Positions 7,492-15,913 of a DNA stretch of 64,000 nt are shown here, in pieces. The stretch is from Vallitaleaceae bacterium 9-2. Its GTDB lineage: Bacteria > Bacillota > Clostridia > Lachnospirales > Vallitaleaceae. Location: assembly GCA_038396585.1 (NCBI GenBank), contig CP121691.1, positions 744,001-808,000 on the forward strand. The letters are read 5' to 3'. The stretch's first letter is position 1; every line of letters begins with the position of its first letter. The notes under the pieces are model-generated. The model worked only from the letters and a program-made list of their open reading frames with translations. It did not search any database and was not told where the DNA came from. A program made the translations under genes and the position numbers.

Positions 7492-9619
7492 GAACATTGA
7501 TTTAAATCATCCGGCATTATATGAAAATCGAGAACTAAGTTGGTTGGAATTTAATCAGCGTGTTCTTTGGGAAGCAGAAAATATAGAGAATCCATTATTT
7601 GAACGTGTAAAATTCTTATCCATAGTCAGTAGTAATTTGGATGAATTTTTTATGGTTCGTGTTGCCTCGTTAATGGAACAAATCCATGCAGGTTATGATA
7701 AGCCTGACTTTTCAGGATTGTCACCAAAAGAGCAGATTGAACAGATTTCTATTCGAGCACACACAATGGTTGAAGATCAATGCAATGTGTTCAAACGCTC
7801 TATTTTGCAAGGATTAAAAAAAGAGAATATTATTTTTACGCTTGACTTTAGTCAGCTTAGTGAACAACAGATAGAGTATATTGACCACTATTTTGAAAAC
7901 AATTTGTACCCGATATTGACGCCGATGGCAGTGGATTCATCCCGTCCCTTCCCTTTGATTTTGAATAAAAGTTTAAACATAGCAACAATTTTAGAAAAAG
8001 ATGGTCAGGAATTTTTTGCAACAGTTCAAGTGCCGGCAATGATCAATCGTTATTTGGAAATACCGGCAGCACATGAAGGCGAACGTCAATTTGTTATGCT
8101 AAAAGACATTATTACGCATCATATATCGACTCTGTTTATGGGATATAGTGTGCTTTGTTCATCAGCCTATCGGATTACACGTAATGCTGACTTAACTATT
8201 GATGAAGAAGAAGCAGAAGATTTATTGCTTGAAATAGAAAAATCCATTAAAAAACGAAAATGGGGAGAAGCGATTCGCCTTGAAATTGATCAAAAGGTGG
8301 ATGAACGGATATTAAGTTTTTTAAAAGAAGCTTTAAAACTCAAAAATCGTTCGATTTATAAAATCAATGGACCGATTGATCTCACTTTCTTAATGAAAGT
8401 CTACGGGATGAGCAATACAAAAGATTTGAAATTTAAAGACTACTCGCCCAAACGACCTAAAGATTTATTAGGCGAAGAGGATATTTTTGAGGCAATCAAG
8501 AAAAAAGATATTTTCTTGAACCATCCGTTTGAAAGTTTTGAACCTGTTGTGGAATGGATTCAAGATGCGGCAAAAGATCCTTTTGTTCTTGCAATCAAGC
8601 AGACCTTATATCGTGTATCTGGTCGCTCGCCCATTATACAAGCACTGGCAGAAGCGGCAGAAGCCGGTAAGCAAGTCACTGTATTGGTAGAGCTAAAAGC
8701 AAGGTTTGATGAAGAAAACAATATCCAATGGGCAAGACGCTTAGAAAAAGCAGGGTGCCATGTTATTTACGGACTTGTTGGTTTAAAGACCCATTCAAAG
8801 GTCACACTCATTGTAAGAAAAGAAGATGATGGCATTCGCCGCTATGTCCACTTGGGAACAGGAAATTACAATGACATCACGGCAAGGTTCTATACAGACA
8901 TGGGGCTACTGACTGTTAATGAGCAAGTGGGGCGGGATGTTTCAGCAATCTTTAATACGTTGTCCGGATACTCTGAACCTCCCCGTTTGCATAAGATAAC
9001 CATGGCACCAACTCAATTACGCGACAGGTTTATTTATATGATTCGTCGTGAAGCGACATATGCAAGTGAAGGAAAGAAAGCGCAGATTATCTGTAAGATG
9101 AATTCATTATGTGATTTTGAAGTGATGCAGGAGCTATATAAGGCTTCCATGGCTGGAGTTAAGATTGAACTGATTGTACGAGGGATTTGCTGCTTGATTC
9201 CTAATGTGGAAGGTGTCAGTGACAATATTACTGTGCGTAGTATTGTTGGAAAATACTTGGAACATAGCCGTATATATTATTTCTACAATGACGGAAAAGA
9301 AAACATCTATTTGTCAAGTGCCGATTGGATGCCCAGAAACCTTAACCGCCGAGTAGAGTTGCTTTTTCCTTTGGAGGCAAAACATATTAAAACGCGAGTT
9401 ATGGATATGCTGGAGATACAACTTAAAGATGTTGTTAAAGCCAAGATAAAAGATCGGGATAAAAATTATAATCGTATCGACCGACGAGGAAAGCCTGTCA
9501 TTAATTCACAAGATTATTTTGAAGACGAGGCAATAGAGGTTGAAAAGAAATATTATCGAAAAGAGATTGAAGAAACATTTACACCCATTATGTCCCATGA
9601 TACAGAGGATGTCATTTGA
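7478..9619 (+). CDS. ppk1: Polyphosphate kinase 1
   Basis: Reversibly transfers the gamma-phosphate of ATP to inorganic polyphosphate. The 713 residues cover the N, head, C1 and C2 domains. The two histidines essential in the E. coli enzyme are present, one in KTHSK (about 439) and one in HLGTGNYN (about 458), with the same 19-residue separation. The N-terminal signature ENRELSWLEFN (16-26) and SSNLDEFFMVR also fit. ATG 7478 is chosen over TTG 7472 because GAGGGAG is correctly spaced; the gene overlaps the ppx 3' end by 14 bases, suggesting translational coupling of synthesis and turnover. Confidence 0.96.
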   Translation: MKKNKNIDLNHPALYENRELSWLEFNQRVLWEAENIENPLFERVKFLSIVSSNLDEFFMVRVASLMEQIHAGYDKPDFSGLSPKEQIEQISIRAHTMVEDQCNVFKRSILQGLKKENIIFTLDFSQLSEQQIEYIDHYFENNLYPILTPMAVDSSRPFPLILNKSLNIATILEKDGQEFFATVQVPAMINRYLEIPAAHEGERQFVMLKDIITHHISTLFMGYSVLCSSAYRITRNADLTIDEEEAEDLLLEIEKSIKKRKWGEAIRLEIDQKVDERILSFLKEALKLKNRSIYKINGPIDLTFLMKVYGMSNTKDLKFKDYSPKRPKDLLGEEDIFEAIKKKDIFLNHPFESFEPVVEWIQDAAKDPFVLAIKQTLYRVSGRSPIIQALAEAAEAGKQVTVLVELKARFDEENNIQWARRLEKAGCHVIYGLVGLKTHSKVTLIVRKEDDGIRRYVHLGTGNYNDITARFYTDMGLLTVNEQVGRDVSAIFNTLSGYSEPPRLHKITMAPTQLRDRFIYMIRREATYASEGKKAQIICKMNSLCDFEVMQELYKASMAGVKIELIVRGICCLIPNVEGVSDNITVRSIVGKYLEHSRIYYFYNDGKENIYLSSADWMPRNLNRRVELLFPLEAKHIKTRVMDMLEIQLKDVVKAKIKDRDKNYNRIDRRGKPVINSQDYFEDEAIEVEKKYYRKEIEETFTPIMSHDTEDVI

Positions 9620-9644
9620 CAAAAAAGAAATATTTGAGTATAAT
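9616..9644 (+). promoter_or_regulatory. Consensus sigma-A promoter of argF
   Basis: A perfect TTGACA (9616-9621), 17-base spacer and TATAAT (9639-9644). The -35 hexamer overlaps the stop codon of ppk1. Confidence 0.9.
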
Positions 9645-9654
9645 TATAAAAATA

Positions 9655-9672
9655 AATGAATATATATTCAAA
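9655..9672 (+). promoter_or_regulatory. ArgR operator (ARG box) at the argF start site
   Basis: The palindrome TGAATATATATTCA (9657-9670) with A/T flanks matches the ARG-box consensus WNTGAATWWWWATTCANW at every position. It lies about 12 bases downstream of the -10, over the expected transcription start, so arginine-bound ArgR would block initiation. Confidence 0.8.
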
Positions 9673-9688
9673 AAGAAGGGGTGGAACA

Positions 9689-10630
9689 ATGGCAATCAAT
9701 TTAAAAGGACGAAGTTTATTAACGCTTAAGGATTATACGTCAGAAGAGATAGAGTATCTAGTCGATTTAGCAATTACGCTTAAGAAAAAGAAAGCAATGG
9801 GCATCAAGGGCGAATTGCTTGCAGGAAAGAATATTGCCCTTATCTTTGAAAAACCTTCAACACGTACACGATGCGCATTTACAGTAGGGTGTGTTGATGA
9901 AGGTGGACATCCGGAGTACTTGGGAAAAAATGACATTCAATTAGGTCATAAGGAATCAGTAGAAGATACAGCCCGTGTTTTAGGACGGTTATTTGACGCC
10001 ATAGAGTTTAGAGGCTTTAGTCAAAAAACCGTAGAGACATTGGCTGCATACAGTAAAGTTCCTGTATGGAATGGACTGACAGATGCATATCATCCGACTC
10101 AGATTCTTGCCGATTTAATGACAATCAAAGAAAATTTTGGGACATTTAAAGGAATTAAACTGACGTATATAGGTGATGGACGCAACAATATGGGTAACTC
10201 CTTAATGATTGGATGTGCAAAAGTAGGTATTCATTTTTCCATCATCGCACCGGCGTTTTTGTGGCCGGAAAAGAACTTGGTGGAAGAATGTCAAGAGTAT
10301 GCAAAAGCATCCGGAGCAAAGATAACGATTATTGATGATGTCAATGAAGTCAAGGACAGTCATATCGTCTATACCGATGTATGGGTTTCGATGGGCGAAG
10401 AAGGAAAAAGCAAAGAACGCGTTGAACAATTAAGACCTTATCAAGTGAATGCAAACTTAATGGAGAAAGCATTACCACAAGCAGTTGCCATGCATTGCCT
10501 TCCTGCAGTGAAAGGCTATGAAATTACGGAAGAAGTGTTCGAAAAGCATAGCAAAATAATTTTTGATGAAGCTGAAAACCGTATGCATACAATTAAGGCA
10601 GTGATGGTTGCAACATGTGGCAACGGCTAG
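9689..10630 (+). CDS. argF: Ornithine carbamoyltransferase
   Basis: Condenses ornithine and carbamoyl phosphate to citrulline in arginine synthesis (or runs in reverse in the deiminase pathway). Carbamoyl-phosphate-binding STRTR (57-61), HPTQILADL and the ornithine-binding HCLPA (269-273) are intact; 313 residues is the normal length. ATG 9689 is chosen because AAGGGGTGG precedes it; an upstream ATG at 9656 would place the operator inside the coding region. The gene is monocistronic, with its own consensus promoter, ARG box and terminator; the operator favours a biosynthetic role (argF) over arcB. Confidence 0.95.
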   Translation: MAINLKGRSLLTLKDYTSEEIEYLVDLAITLKKKKAMGIKGELLAGKNIALIFEKPSTRTRCAFTVGCVDEGGHPEYLGKNDIQLGHKESVEDTARVLGRLFDAIEFRGFSQKTVETLAAYSKVPVWNGLTDAYHPTQILADLMTIKENFGTFKGIKLTYIGDGRNNMGNSLMIGCAKVGIHFSIIAPAFLWPEKNLVEECQEYAKASGAKITIIDDVNEVKDSHIVYTDVWVSMGEEGKSKERVEQLRPYQVNANLMEKALPQAVAMHCLPAVKGYEITEEVFEKHSKIIFDEAENRMHTIKAVMVATCGNG

Positions 10631-10670
10631 AGCTAAGTGATAATCTAAATGTATAATTTAAGAATAAAAA

Positions 10671-10709
10671 ACAGATGTAACGTAAGATAGCGTTGCATCT
10701 GTTTTTTTA
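10671..10709 (+). terminator. Terminator of argF
   Basis: A 12-bp stem (10671-10682 with 10691-10702, one G-T pair) with an 8-base loop, followed by a run of T. Confidence 0.88.
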
Positions 10710-10722
10710 TGGTGAGCGTGTG

Positions 10723-10780
10723 CCTATTGTGTGCCACCATCACCATTGCATGCCACCATGACCTATTGCATGCCACCATC
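10723..10780 (-). repeat. Three tandem copies of the 3' end of the SDR gene
   Basis: Three degenerate 19-20 bp direct repeats (10723-10741, 10742-10760, 10761-10780) share the core TGCCACCAT. The innermost copy encodes the last residues and the stop of the dehydrogenase (DGGMQ-stop on the minus strand); the other two lie just beyond the stop codon. The unit length is not a multiple of three. Confidence 0.7.
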
Positions 10781-11497
10781 ATAGGTAATGACTTGCCCAT
10801 TAAGATATAAGCCGTGGCGAATAATAGCATATGCAAATTCAGCGACTTCTTCTGGTGTTCCATAACGTGACATAGAGATTGAAGCGCTTAGAGCTTCGTG
10901 CTCTTGCTCAGATAAAAATGCATTCATGCCTGTGTCAATGACGCCACACGCAAGAGCATTCACACGAATATTTGAAGGACCAAGTTCTTTAGCTAGAGCC
11001 TTTGAAAAACTATTGAGACCTCCCTTAGAGGCAGAATATGCGACTTCCATTGAAGCTCCGTCATTGCCCCAGATGGAGCTAATGTTAAGAATGTGTCCAT
11101 TATGATTGCGAACCATTTCGGGAACGACAAAAGAACACATGTTATAGACAGAGGTAAGGTTTGTATTTATAACATGTTGCCAATCTTCATAGGATGTTTC
11201 TGTGAATAACTTGATATGGCTGACGCCTGCATTATTTACAAGAATACGTATGGGATGGTTTAATTGGTGAATTTCGTCAAACATTTTTGCAACATTTTCA
11301 TAGTTTGAGACGTCACATAATATAGGATAAGCTTTAAATCCCTTTTCCTCGATGGTGTGAACTGTTTGAAGCAGTCCGTCTTGGTCGCTTTTTGAAATAC
11401 AAACCACAAGAGAGTCTTTATTTGCAAGTCGAATAGCAATGGCTTGACCAATTCCTTTGGAAGCTCCGGTGACAAGAACTAATGATAAACCGTTCAT
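10763..11497 (-). CDS. Short-chain dehydrogenase/reductase (FabG-like)
   Basis: NAD(P)-dependent oxidoreductase of the classical SDR family. The cofactor motif TGASKGIG (10-17), NNAG (88-91), the catalytic Ser near 140 (NISS) and YSASK (154-158) are all present, with 244 residues as usual. It resembles 3-oxoacyl-ACP reductases but stands alone, away from any fatty-acid cluster, so the substrate is open. AAAGGAA precedes the ATG on the minus strand. It converges on argF and diverges from the LCP cluster; its 3' end has been tandemly copied. Confidence 0.9.
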   Translation of the reverse strand: MNGLSLVLVTGASKGIGQAIAIRLANKDSLVVCISKSDQDGLLQTVHTIEEKGFKAYPILCDVSNYENVAKMFDEIHQLNHPIRILVNNAGVSHIKLFTETSYEDWQHVINTNLTSVYNMCSFVVPEMVRNHNGHILNISSIWGNDGASMEVAYSASKGGLNSFSKALAKELGPSNIRVNALACGVIDTGMNAFLSEQEHEALSASISMSRYGTPEEVAEFAYAIIRHGLYLNGQVITYDGGMQ

Positions 11498-11631
11498 ATA
11501 TTTCGATTCCTTTCTAGAGAAGTTTATACGAATAATATATACTATTTTTAAAACTTATTCAATTTTTTATATGCAGGATAGAGGTATATATGGTAATATA
11601 GAGGTTGAAATTATTTTGCATGGAGGGCGAC

Positions 11632-12615
11632 ATGGATAAAGACTTACGAGAATTATTAATGTTATCGTTAACAATAGCGATTATATTTTTTAGTTCATTT
11701 TTAGTGGTAGGAACCCATAAAGACAATCAACAAGAGATAGAAGAGACAGTTCAAACGGATAAAGGCATTGAAGAAGTTCAAGTGGAAGAGGAAGAAGTTG
11801 AGGAGGAATCCTTTCATCCAGACTCGTTTACAGGGCTTTTAATAGGATTTGATAAGTCTCGAGGATTAACGGATGTTATTATGGTAGGATATTTTGATGC
11901 GACAACGAGTGAGTTTAAAGTTATCTCCGTTCCCCGTGACTTGCATATTGACTTTCGAAAAGAGCCGTTTAAGACGATTAAAGAAAATGATCCCAACAAT
12001 CGAATTGCTTATTGTAAGTTAGGCGAAGTCTATTACAATCTAGGGAAAGATCATGATGCACTAAAGCAATTAAAAAAGATTATTAGTGTTATTGTAGGAT
12101 TAGAAATAGATTATATGGCAACGATTGATGTCGGAGGATTTAAAGAAGTTGTTGATGCGGTTGGTGGGGTTGAGTTTTATGTTCCTCAGCGTATGTACTA
12201 TCCTGACCCGCTACAAGATTTATATATTGATTTACAAGAAGGGTTACAGCTACTGGATGGGGACAAAGCAGAACAGCTGGTACGTTACCGAAAGTATAAA
12301 ATGGGTGACTTGCAACGTATTCAAGTACAACAAGATTTTATGGTTGCCTTATATACGAAGATTAGTCAGATTAGAGACTTCAATAAGGTTGCTGAATTGG
12401 TAACTATCGGATATAATATATTTGACTCGGATTTCGGACTGGCCTTTGTATTAGACTATGCGCAGTATTTTTTCGACATGAAAGACCAGGATATATTATC
12501 TTCAGAGAATATGGTGATTTTACCATCCTATGGAGAAAAAATTAATGGAATTTGGTATCAGATGTGGTCATTAGAAGAGCATCATGAAGTAGTAGAAGAA
12601 TTAATGAATCGATGA
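11632..12615 (+). CDS. LytR-CpsA-Psr (LCP) family protein, short form
   Basis: LCP enzymes transfer undecaprenyl-linked glycopolymers (teichoic acid, capsule) to peptidoglycan outside the membrane. One N-terminal signal-anchor helix (about 8-25), an acidic linker, then the LCP domain (about 62-325) with VPRD, YPDP and the RYRK...R cluster that holds the pyrophosphate. The Arg two residues before the conserved Asp (RTD in the next gene) is Leu here (LTD), so ligand binding may differ. ATG 11632 is chosen because GGAGG precedes it. First of four envelope genes in one direction. Confidence 0.88.
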   Translation: MDKDLRELLMLSLTIAIIFFSSFLVVGTHKDNQQEIEETVQTDKGIEEVQVEEEEVEEESFHPDSFTGLLIGFDKSRGLTDVIMVGYFDATTSEFKVISVPRDLHIDFRKEPFKTIKENDPNNRIAYCKLGEVYYNLGKDHDALKQLKKIISVIVGLEIDYMATIDVGGFKEVVDAVGGVEFYVPQRMYYPDPLQDLYIDLQEGLQLLDGDKAEQLVRYRKYKMGDLQRIQVQQDFMVALYTKISQIRDFNKVAELVTIGYNIFDSDFGLAFVLDYAQYFFDMKDQDILSSENMVILPSYGEKINGIWYQMWSLEEHHEVVEELMNR

Positions 12616-12636
12616 CATAGGAATTAAGGAGTTATC

Positions 12637-14034
12637 ATGGCTAAAAAGAGAAAAAACAGGCATATATATTTGATCAATAAATTCATAAAAATATTTTTTG
12701 TATCCTTTGTATTGCTAATTATAGTAGCATCTTTGGGAACGTATGGATATGTTCAAATAACAAGCAACAAGATTTTAGAAGCATTAAAAAATAATCCGAT
12801 TACAGTGAATGGAACCGATGATGGTATTGACGAGGTGCTAAGCGAAGAAGATGCATCTCATATTGTGGCCAAGGAATTAACAACAGTAGCGATTTTTGGT
12901 GTAGACGAAGATGGTTATCGTACCGATGTGAATATGATTGCCTTTTTTAACCATAAGCTTGGAGATATTGATATTATATCTATCCCAAGAGATACAAAGG
13001 TCCGCATTCCGGATGATATTTATTCGGAGATAACAAAGGTACGTAGTGACGTAAAACAATATTCACGTATCAACGCGATACCGGCATATGTCAGTAGTAA
13101 AAAGCGTAATGATACTTCGGTTGAAGTGCTAGAGCAAGTGTTTGGCGTAAAAATTGACTACTATGTTAATATGAACTTGGAAGGATTTAAATATATTGTT
13201 GATGCAGTAGGTCCTATTTATATGGATATTCCAAAGCCTTTGAAATATAGTGACCCGCTACAGAATTTGTATATTAATCTTGATGCCGGATATCAGCCCC
13301 TTAATGGTGCTCAGGCCGAGCAATTAGTACGTTATCGCAAAGGGTATGCCAACGCAGACATCGGGCGAATCGATATGCAGCATGAATTTATGAAAGCATT
13401 TATGGAACAGGTGCTAGAGCCTGACAAAAAGTTTAATATGGTAACGATTTTAGAAACGATTTTTAACCATGTGACAACAAATTTTACTGATGCAGTGGAC
13501 TATTTAATCTATATTGATGATATTTCTGCAGATAAGATAAGCATGACAACACTTCCTGGAGCTGGAAGTAAGACAGATGGATCTTATGAATATGATCAGG
13601 CGGCATCAAAAGAATTAATCGAAGGCATTATCAATAAAAAAGAGGTTGTTCCGGTACCGGAAAATCAAAATGCAGATGGTCAAGAAGCAACCAATGATGA
13701 AGGGACACAAGAACCAGAAGTTGAAATTGAAGTGGACCCAATTGAAATACTAGATCCAACAGAGTTTGCCATTTCTGTACAAAATGCAACGAACATCAGC
13801 GGATTAGCAGGACGTACAAAAGAGCGACTTAAAACCATAGGGTTTGATGTAGTGGATGCAAGTAATTATAAGGATAAATCCCTAAAGCAAACCATTATCA
13901 TAGCACCGGTTCAAGAAGTGGGTGAAGCGTTAGAGACGCATTTTAATAATCCGAAAATTACAATTGATGAATCGTTGATGGACAAAGAAATTCAAGTGAT
14001 TATTGCCGTTGGTGCCAATGACAGTGATCAATAG
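12637..14034 (+). CDS. LCP-family cell-wall glycopolymer ligase with LytR_C domain
   Basis: A second LCP protein, 465 residues: signal-anchor helix (about 15-38), LCP domain (about 80-325) with GYRTD, IPRD, SDPLQ and RYRKG...R all intact, an acidic Pro/Glu-rich linker (about 330-370) and a C-terminal LytR_C domain (about 378-462, starting FAISVQNATNISGLAGR). It keeps the catalytic arginines that the preceding paralogue partly lacks, so it is the better candidate for the active ligase. It lies 21 bases downstream of the first LCP gene and 11 bases before the glycosyltransferase, consistent with one operon. Confidence 0.92.
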   Translation: MAKKRKNRHIYLINKFIKIFFVSFVLLIIVASLGTYGYVQITSNKILEALKNNPITVNGTDDGIDEVLSEEDASHIVAKELTTVAIFGVDEDGYRTDVNMIAFFNHKLGDIDIISIPRDTKVRIPDDIYSEITKVRSDVKQYSRINAIPAYVSSKKRNDTSVEVLEQVFGVKIDYYVNMNLEGFKYIVDAVGPIYMDIPKPLKYSDPLQNLYINLDAGYQPLNGAQAEQLVRYRKGYANADIGRIDMQHEFMKAFMEQVLEPDKKFNMVTILETIFNHVTTNFTDAVDYLIYIDDISADKISMTTLPGAGSKTDGSYEYDQAASKELIEGIINKKEVVPVPENQNADGQEATNDEGTQEPEVEIEVDPIEILDPTEFAISVQNATNISGLAGRTKERLKTIGFDVVDASNYKDKSLKQTIIIAPVQEVGEALETHFNNPKITIDESLMDKEIQVIIAVGANDSDQ

Positions 14035-14045
14035 AGCGAGGAAAT

Positions 14046-14774
14046 ATGAAAACTAGAGAGAATATTTTAGGTGTGATTTTTGACAATGTCACGATGCAAG
14101 AAGCGTTTAACTATGGACTTGGTTTGTTTTCACGACAAACCAAGTCAGTTATTTACACTCCGAATCCGGAGATTGTTATGGCGGCTTATGAGGATGATGA
14201 CCTTAAGAACAACCTTAATCAAGCTGATTTAGTATTGCCGGATGGAATTGGAGTGGTTATTGGGTCAAAGCTCATAGGCAGACCTTTAAAAGAGAGAGTT
14301 GCAGGATTTGATTTTATCCAACAACTATTCGCAGCATTAAAAGATACGGACTATACCGTATATTTTTTTGGCTCAAAAGAGGGCGTTGCAGAATTAGCGG
14401 CAGAAAAAATGAAAAAGAAATATCCGGGGCTTTCCATAGCTGGAACATGGCATGGATATGAAAAAGATACCGAGAAAGTTATTGCAGATATTAATCGAGT
14501 AAAACCGGACTTGTTATTAGTCGGTTTGGGTGCGCCAAGGCAGGAACAATGGATTTCACAAAACAAGGAGCGCATTGACGCAAAAGTATTTGCGGGCATC
14601 GGAGGATCGTTTGATGGTATGGCAGGCGTTGTTAAACGGGCGCCGGATATTTTTATACGGTTAAATCTTGAGTGGTTTTATCGCTTACTTAAGCAGCCGA
14701 CACGATTTAAGCGTATGTTAAAGCTACCATTATTTTTAATAAAAGTGATTATTGAAGGACGAAATTACACGTAG
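14046..14774 (+). CDS. WecG/TagA/CpsF-family glycosyltransferase
   Basis: Membrane-associated GT26 enzyme; the TagA branch adds N-acetylmannosamine to GlcNAc-PP-undecaprenol, the linkage unit of wall teichoic acid. Visible are the N-terminal TPNPEIVMAA, LPDGIGVV with the catalytic-base Asp, the GSKEGVAE nucleotide region and GAPRQEQW, all typical; 242 residues is standard. Placed directly after the two LCP genes, it links synthesis of a linkage unit to its attachment to peptidoglycan. The exact sugar cannot be read. Confidence 0.92.
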   Translation: MKTRENILGVIFDNVTMQEAFNYGLGLFSRQTKSVIYTPNPEIVMAAYEDDDLKNNLNQADLVLPDGIGVVIGSKLIGRPLKERVAGFDFIQQLFAALKDTDYTVYFFGSKEGVAELAAEKMKKKYPGLSIAGTWHGYEKDTEKVIADINRVKPDLLLVGLGAPRQEQWISQNKERIDAKVFAGIGGSFDGMAGVVKRAPDIFIRLNLEWFYRLLKQPTRFKRMLKLPLFLIKVIIEGRNYT

Positions 14775-14783
14775 AGGTGAATT

Positions 14784-15677
14784 ATGGAAATACGAATCAA
14801 GCGACACCCGATTATTGACTATTTACTTATTATCATTGGTACAACAATTTTAGCCATTTCGATTAACATGTTCTTTGATCCACTGGAGATGGTTACAGGA
14901 GGCGTTACCGGATTAGCAATTATTATTAAAGCGGTTACTGAGAACCTGATAGAAGGTGGGGTACCAATTTATCTGACAAACTTGCTAATTAACGTTCCGC
15001 TATTTATTATTGCAGTTATTTTAAAGGGGAAAAACTTTGGCGTACGAAGCCTGTTTGCAACATTTTATCTATCTTTTGCCTTGTTATATACGGATGGATT
15101 ACAACCCTTGACCTTTGATAATTTGTTAGGAGGCGTCTTTGGAGGTGTGCTTGCAGGCGTAGGACTTGGACTTGTTTTTAGTGCTTTTTCGACAACAGGA
15201 GGTACAGATTTAGCGGCAAGTATTATTCAACACTTTGCTAAACATATTTCCGTAGCGCAGATTATGCTTTTTTTAGATGCGTTGATTGTACTTTTAGGAT
15301 TGTATATTTTTGGACCCGAAAAGACGATGTATGCCATTATTTCTATATATATATCCATGAAAGTTATTGATGGCATATTGGAAGGACTCCATTTTTCCAA
15401 GGCGGCCTTTATTATTTCGGATTTTAGCGAAGCTATTTCTGAACAGCTAATGGAAACTTTGGATCGTGGCGTGACTGGACTCAGTGCGGAAGGAAAATAT
15501 ACGCACAATAAAAAGGAGCTTCTCTTGTGTGTTGTGTCTAAAAGAGAAATCGTAACCCTAAAAGAAATTGTTCGAGATATCGATAAAAATGCATTTGTTA
15601 TTGTTGCAGACGTGCGAGAAGTGGTTGGAGAAGGGTTTGTGGAATATGAAGTCCCTAAAAATGAAGCGATAAAATAG
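14784..15677 (+). CDS. YitT-family membrane protein (DUF161 + DUF2179)
   Basis: About five to six predicted membrane helices over residues 10-180, with the family segments FFDPLEMVTGGVTGLAI and FSTTGGTDLAA, then a cytosolic C-terminal DUF2179 domain (about 215-290, containing GVTGLSAEGKYT and LLCVVSKRE). The function of YitT proteins is not established; they are common in Firmicutes, often in several copies. It follows the glycosyltransferase by nine bases and probably ends the envelope operon. Confidence 0.9.
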   Translation: MEIRIKRHPIIDYLLIIIGTTILAISINMFFDPLEMVTGGVTGLAIIIKAVTENLIEGGVPIYLTNLLINVPLFIIAVILKGKNFGVRSLFATFYLSFALLYTDGLQPLTFDNLLGGVFGGVLAGVGLGLVFSAFSTTGGTDLAASIIQHFAKHISVAQIMLFLDALIVLLGLYIFGPEKTMYAIISIYISMKVIDGILEGLHFSKAAFIISDFSEAISEQLMETLDRGVTGLSAEGKYTHNKKELLLCVVSKREIVTLKEIVRDIDKNAFVIVADVREVVGEGFVEYEVPKNEAIK

Positions 15678-15761
15678 ACAATGTGCCCATAAATTAGAGT
15701 CTGTTTTGGTGTGATAACAGAATGTGTTGTTCAATGTTGATAGGAAAAAAAGGAAAAAACC

Positions 15762-15811
15762 TTTGAATATATTGCAAAATAGCTGTAAATAGCAATGTAC
15801 ACAAATTCAAA
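15762..15811 (+). other. Possible stem-loop in the ugpC leader region
   Basis: TTTGAAT (15762-15768) can pair with ATTCAAA (15805-15811), and inside it ATTGC (15771-15775) with GCAAT (15792-15796). No known riboswitch motif is recognised, and the structure may be chance in AT-rich DNA. A -10-like TATAGT occurs twice at 15855-15865 without a clear -35. Confidence 0.25.
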
Positions 15812-15913
15812 AAGCACCTTTTGTATATTTAAGCCATAGTTTTCATTGGTTAAGTATAGTATAGTAATACATAACGTAACAGACATTAACCAATATTCCA
15901 CAAGGGGGCCCAT

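Noticed and set aside
10645-10863. Small minus-strand gene overlapping the SDR 3' end
   Set aside because: It is the out-of-frame shadow of the SDR gene and the terminator/repeat region, with no binding site.
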